Assembly (NCBI GenBank): GCA_001768565.1
Contig: MEOE01000025.1
Span: 1 to 64,000, forward strand
Length of the DNA: 64,000 nucleotides
From: Bacteroidetes bacterium GWF2_33_16
Lineage (GTDB): Bacteria; Bacteroidota; Bacteroidia; Bacteroidales; UBA12077
Direction: 5' to 3'
Under the pieces are notes generated by a model. That model saw only the letters and a program-made list of their open reading frames with translations. It had not been told where the DNA came from and ran no database searches. The position numbers were made by a program, and so were the translations under genes. Below are positions 63,411-64,000 of this stretch, in pieces (position 1 is the stretch's first letter; each line of letters starts with the position of its first letter).

Positions 63411-63436
63411 TATGGCATCTCGATTGAGGTGCCATA
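63411..63436. repeat. Short perfect-armed hairpin
   Basis: TATGGCA and TGCCATA form a palindrome with an internal TCTC/GAGG near-match around GATT, directly after the ABCG stop. There is no T run on the plus strand, so it may be a regulatory or processing hairpin rather than a terminator. Confidence 0.5.
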
Positions 63437-63465
63437 TTGCGTTCTAATATAAAAGTTTAAATACG

Positions 63466-63502
63466 AAAAGCTACAGAATAAATATATTCTGCAGCTTTTT
63501 TT
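63466..63502. terminator. Bidirectional terminator
   Basis: AAAAGCTACAGAATA (63466-63480) pairs with TATTCTGCAGCTTTT from 63484, with one mismatch, followed by a T run. It lies between the convergent ABCG and SiaC genes. Confidence 0.85.
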
Positions 63503-63523
63503 ATATTTTAAAAGGCTTGTTGA

Positions 63524-63904
63524 CTAGTCTACAACTTCGATCATCTTGAATGGAATACGAATAATTGATTCGTAATCTTCTCCTGCTTCAAGCATATCCT
63601 CATCGTCTTCTTCGTAATACCAGTTAATAATAACCTCGTTGCGTGCTTTTTTAATGGCTTCTAATTTCTTAAAAACATCAAGAATGCATTTCGACGAACT
63701 GGTGTTAAAATATTCTAATTGAATATTTACGGTAGTTAGCTTTTGAGGTTCTTTCGAATACTCTTCCAGCCATTCAACCAAAGGTCGATAGAACTCAATT
63801 GAATTTTCAGGAATTGAGCGACCTTTTATTTCAATTATCCCTGTATTTGCGTCAAAACTTACGCTTGGGGTTTTTGGAGTTCCTTCTATTGAAATTGATT
63901 CCAT
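63524..63904 (-). CDS. SiaC-type (DUF1987) regulatory phosphoprotein
   Basis: A 126-residue protein of the SiaC family, a phosphorylation-controlled switch in Pseudomonas biofilm control by the SiaA phosphatase and SiaB kinase. The TPSVSFDANTGIIEIKGRSIPENS and EYFNTSSSKCILDVFKKLE motifs fit; the serine/threonine run TSSS holds the phosphorylated residue in the family. The upstream gene, of which only the last codons are in the window, would be expected to be a SiaB-type kinase. Confidence 0.88.
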   Translation of the reverse strand: MESISIEGTPKTPSVSFDANTGIIEIKGRSIPENSIEFYRPLVEWLEEYSKEPQKLTTVNIQLEYFNTSSSKCILDVFKKLEAIKKARNEVIINWYYEEDDEDMLEAGEDYESIIRIPFKMIEVVD

Positions 63905-63940
63905 ATTGTTGAATTATTTAAGGATTTTTAATATAATTTT

Positions 63941-64000
63941 CTAATCAATAATAATATCTAATCTAAAAAAAGAATAATTCTCATCGTAATCTTCGAAACT
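63941..64000 (-). CDS. C-terminal end of an upstream minus-strand gene (SiaB-type kinase?)
   Basis: The last 60 bases, read on the minus strand, give an open frame of 19 codons ending ...FFRLDIIID and a TAG stop at 63941-63943, 36 bases before the SiaC start. The acidic, aromatic ending and the position fit a SiaB-like protein, but the fragment is too short for identification. Confidence 0.45.
   Translation of the reverse strand, partial: SFEDYDENYSFFRLDIIID

Noticed and set aside
1..64000. CRISPR arrays, tRNA/rRNA genes, insertion sequences
   Set aside because: I saw no regularly spaced repeats, no tRNA-like cloverleaf sequences, no transposase or integrase and no terminal inverted repeats anywhere in the window.

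Overview
The window is AT-rich DNA from a member of the Bacteroidota. The evidence is the -7 promoter element TAnnTTTG seen upstream of several genes, the mostly weak ribosome binding sites, and the gene families present (a TonB-dependent receptor with a carboxypeptidase-like N-terminal domain, DUF2721, SiaC-type regulator, a MMPL/acyltransferase/methyltransferase fusion). Marine or anaerobic Bacteroidales/Marinilabiliales-like or Cytophagia-like relatives are possible, but I cannot place it more finely.

Layout. (1) 1-9.4 kb, general genes: clpB (minus), RNase H, flavin reductase, a TonB-type outer-membrane receptor, a B12-binding radical SAM protein, an exported superoxide-reductase-like protein with a tiny His-pair membrane protein, and a secreted protein. 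(2) 9.4-15.6 kb, a tight nine-gene minus-strand operon: HTH protein, BtrH_N/papain-like acyltransferase, ACP, sulfotransferase, B12 radical SAM, unknown small protein, ACP, AcpS-like phosphopantetheinyl transferase and FabD-like acyltransferase. (3) 16.0-26.0 kb, the divergent plus-strand operon: tyrosine ammonia-lyase-like enzyme, FabG, KS, ACP, LpxL-like acyltransferase, B12 radical SAM, hotdog dehydratase, then a second HTH + BtrH_N pair and an ABC exporter. (4) 26.1-41.8 kb: thioesterase, KS, degenerate KS-like protein, ACP, KS, chain-length-factor-like KS, polysaccharide deacetylase, LolA-like carrier, lipoprotein, second hotdog protein, GT2-DUF2062 fusion, MMPL-PlsC-methyltransferase fusion, FAD desaturase-like protein and C45 Ntn hydrolase. 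(5) 41.8-52.0 kb: TPR lipoprotein, PaaK-like AMP ligase, a separate KS, a 3-hydroxyacyl-CoA dehydrogenase, a beta-barrel protein, a five-gene operon (thioesterase, two enoyl-CoA hydratases, a degenerate PPTase, a KASIII-like synthase) and an O-methyltransferase. (6) 52-64 kb, general genes: OsmC, a large BNR/VPS10-like propeller protein, DUF2721, PAP2 phosphatase, MATE pump, a lipoprotein, a secreted protein, an ABCG-type transporter with extra N-terminal domains, SiaC and the last codons of its upstream neighbour.

Together, regions 2-5 (about 9.4-52 kb) look like one large flexirubin/aryl-polyene-type type II polyketide locus. Tyrosine would be deaminated to 4-coumarate, activated by the PaaK-like ligase, loaded on an ACP, and elongated by KS/KS-CLF, FabG and hotdog dehydratases without an enoyl reductase, so that a conjugated polyene results. 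Acyltransferases, the MMPL exporter and LolA-like carrier would place it in the envelope. The DarA-type dialkylresorcinol condensing enzyme expected for complete flexirubins is not visible here. The parts that least resemble the standard pathway are the sulfotransferase/radical SAM/BtrH minus operon and its partial mirror image in the plus operon. Two pairs of proteins appear to have lost complementary halves of a catalytic site (two hotdog dehydratases; two AcpS-like PPTases), which suggests obligate hetero-oligomers.
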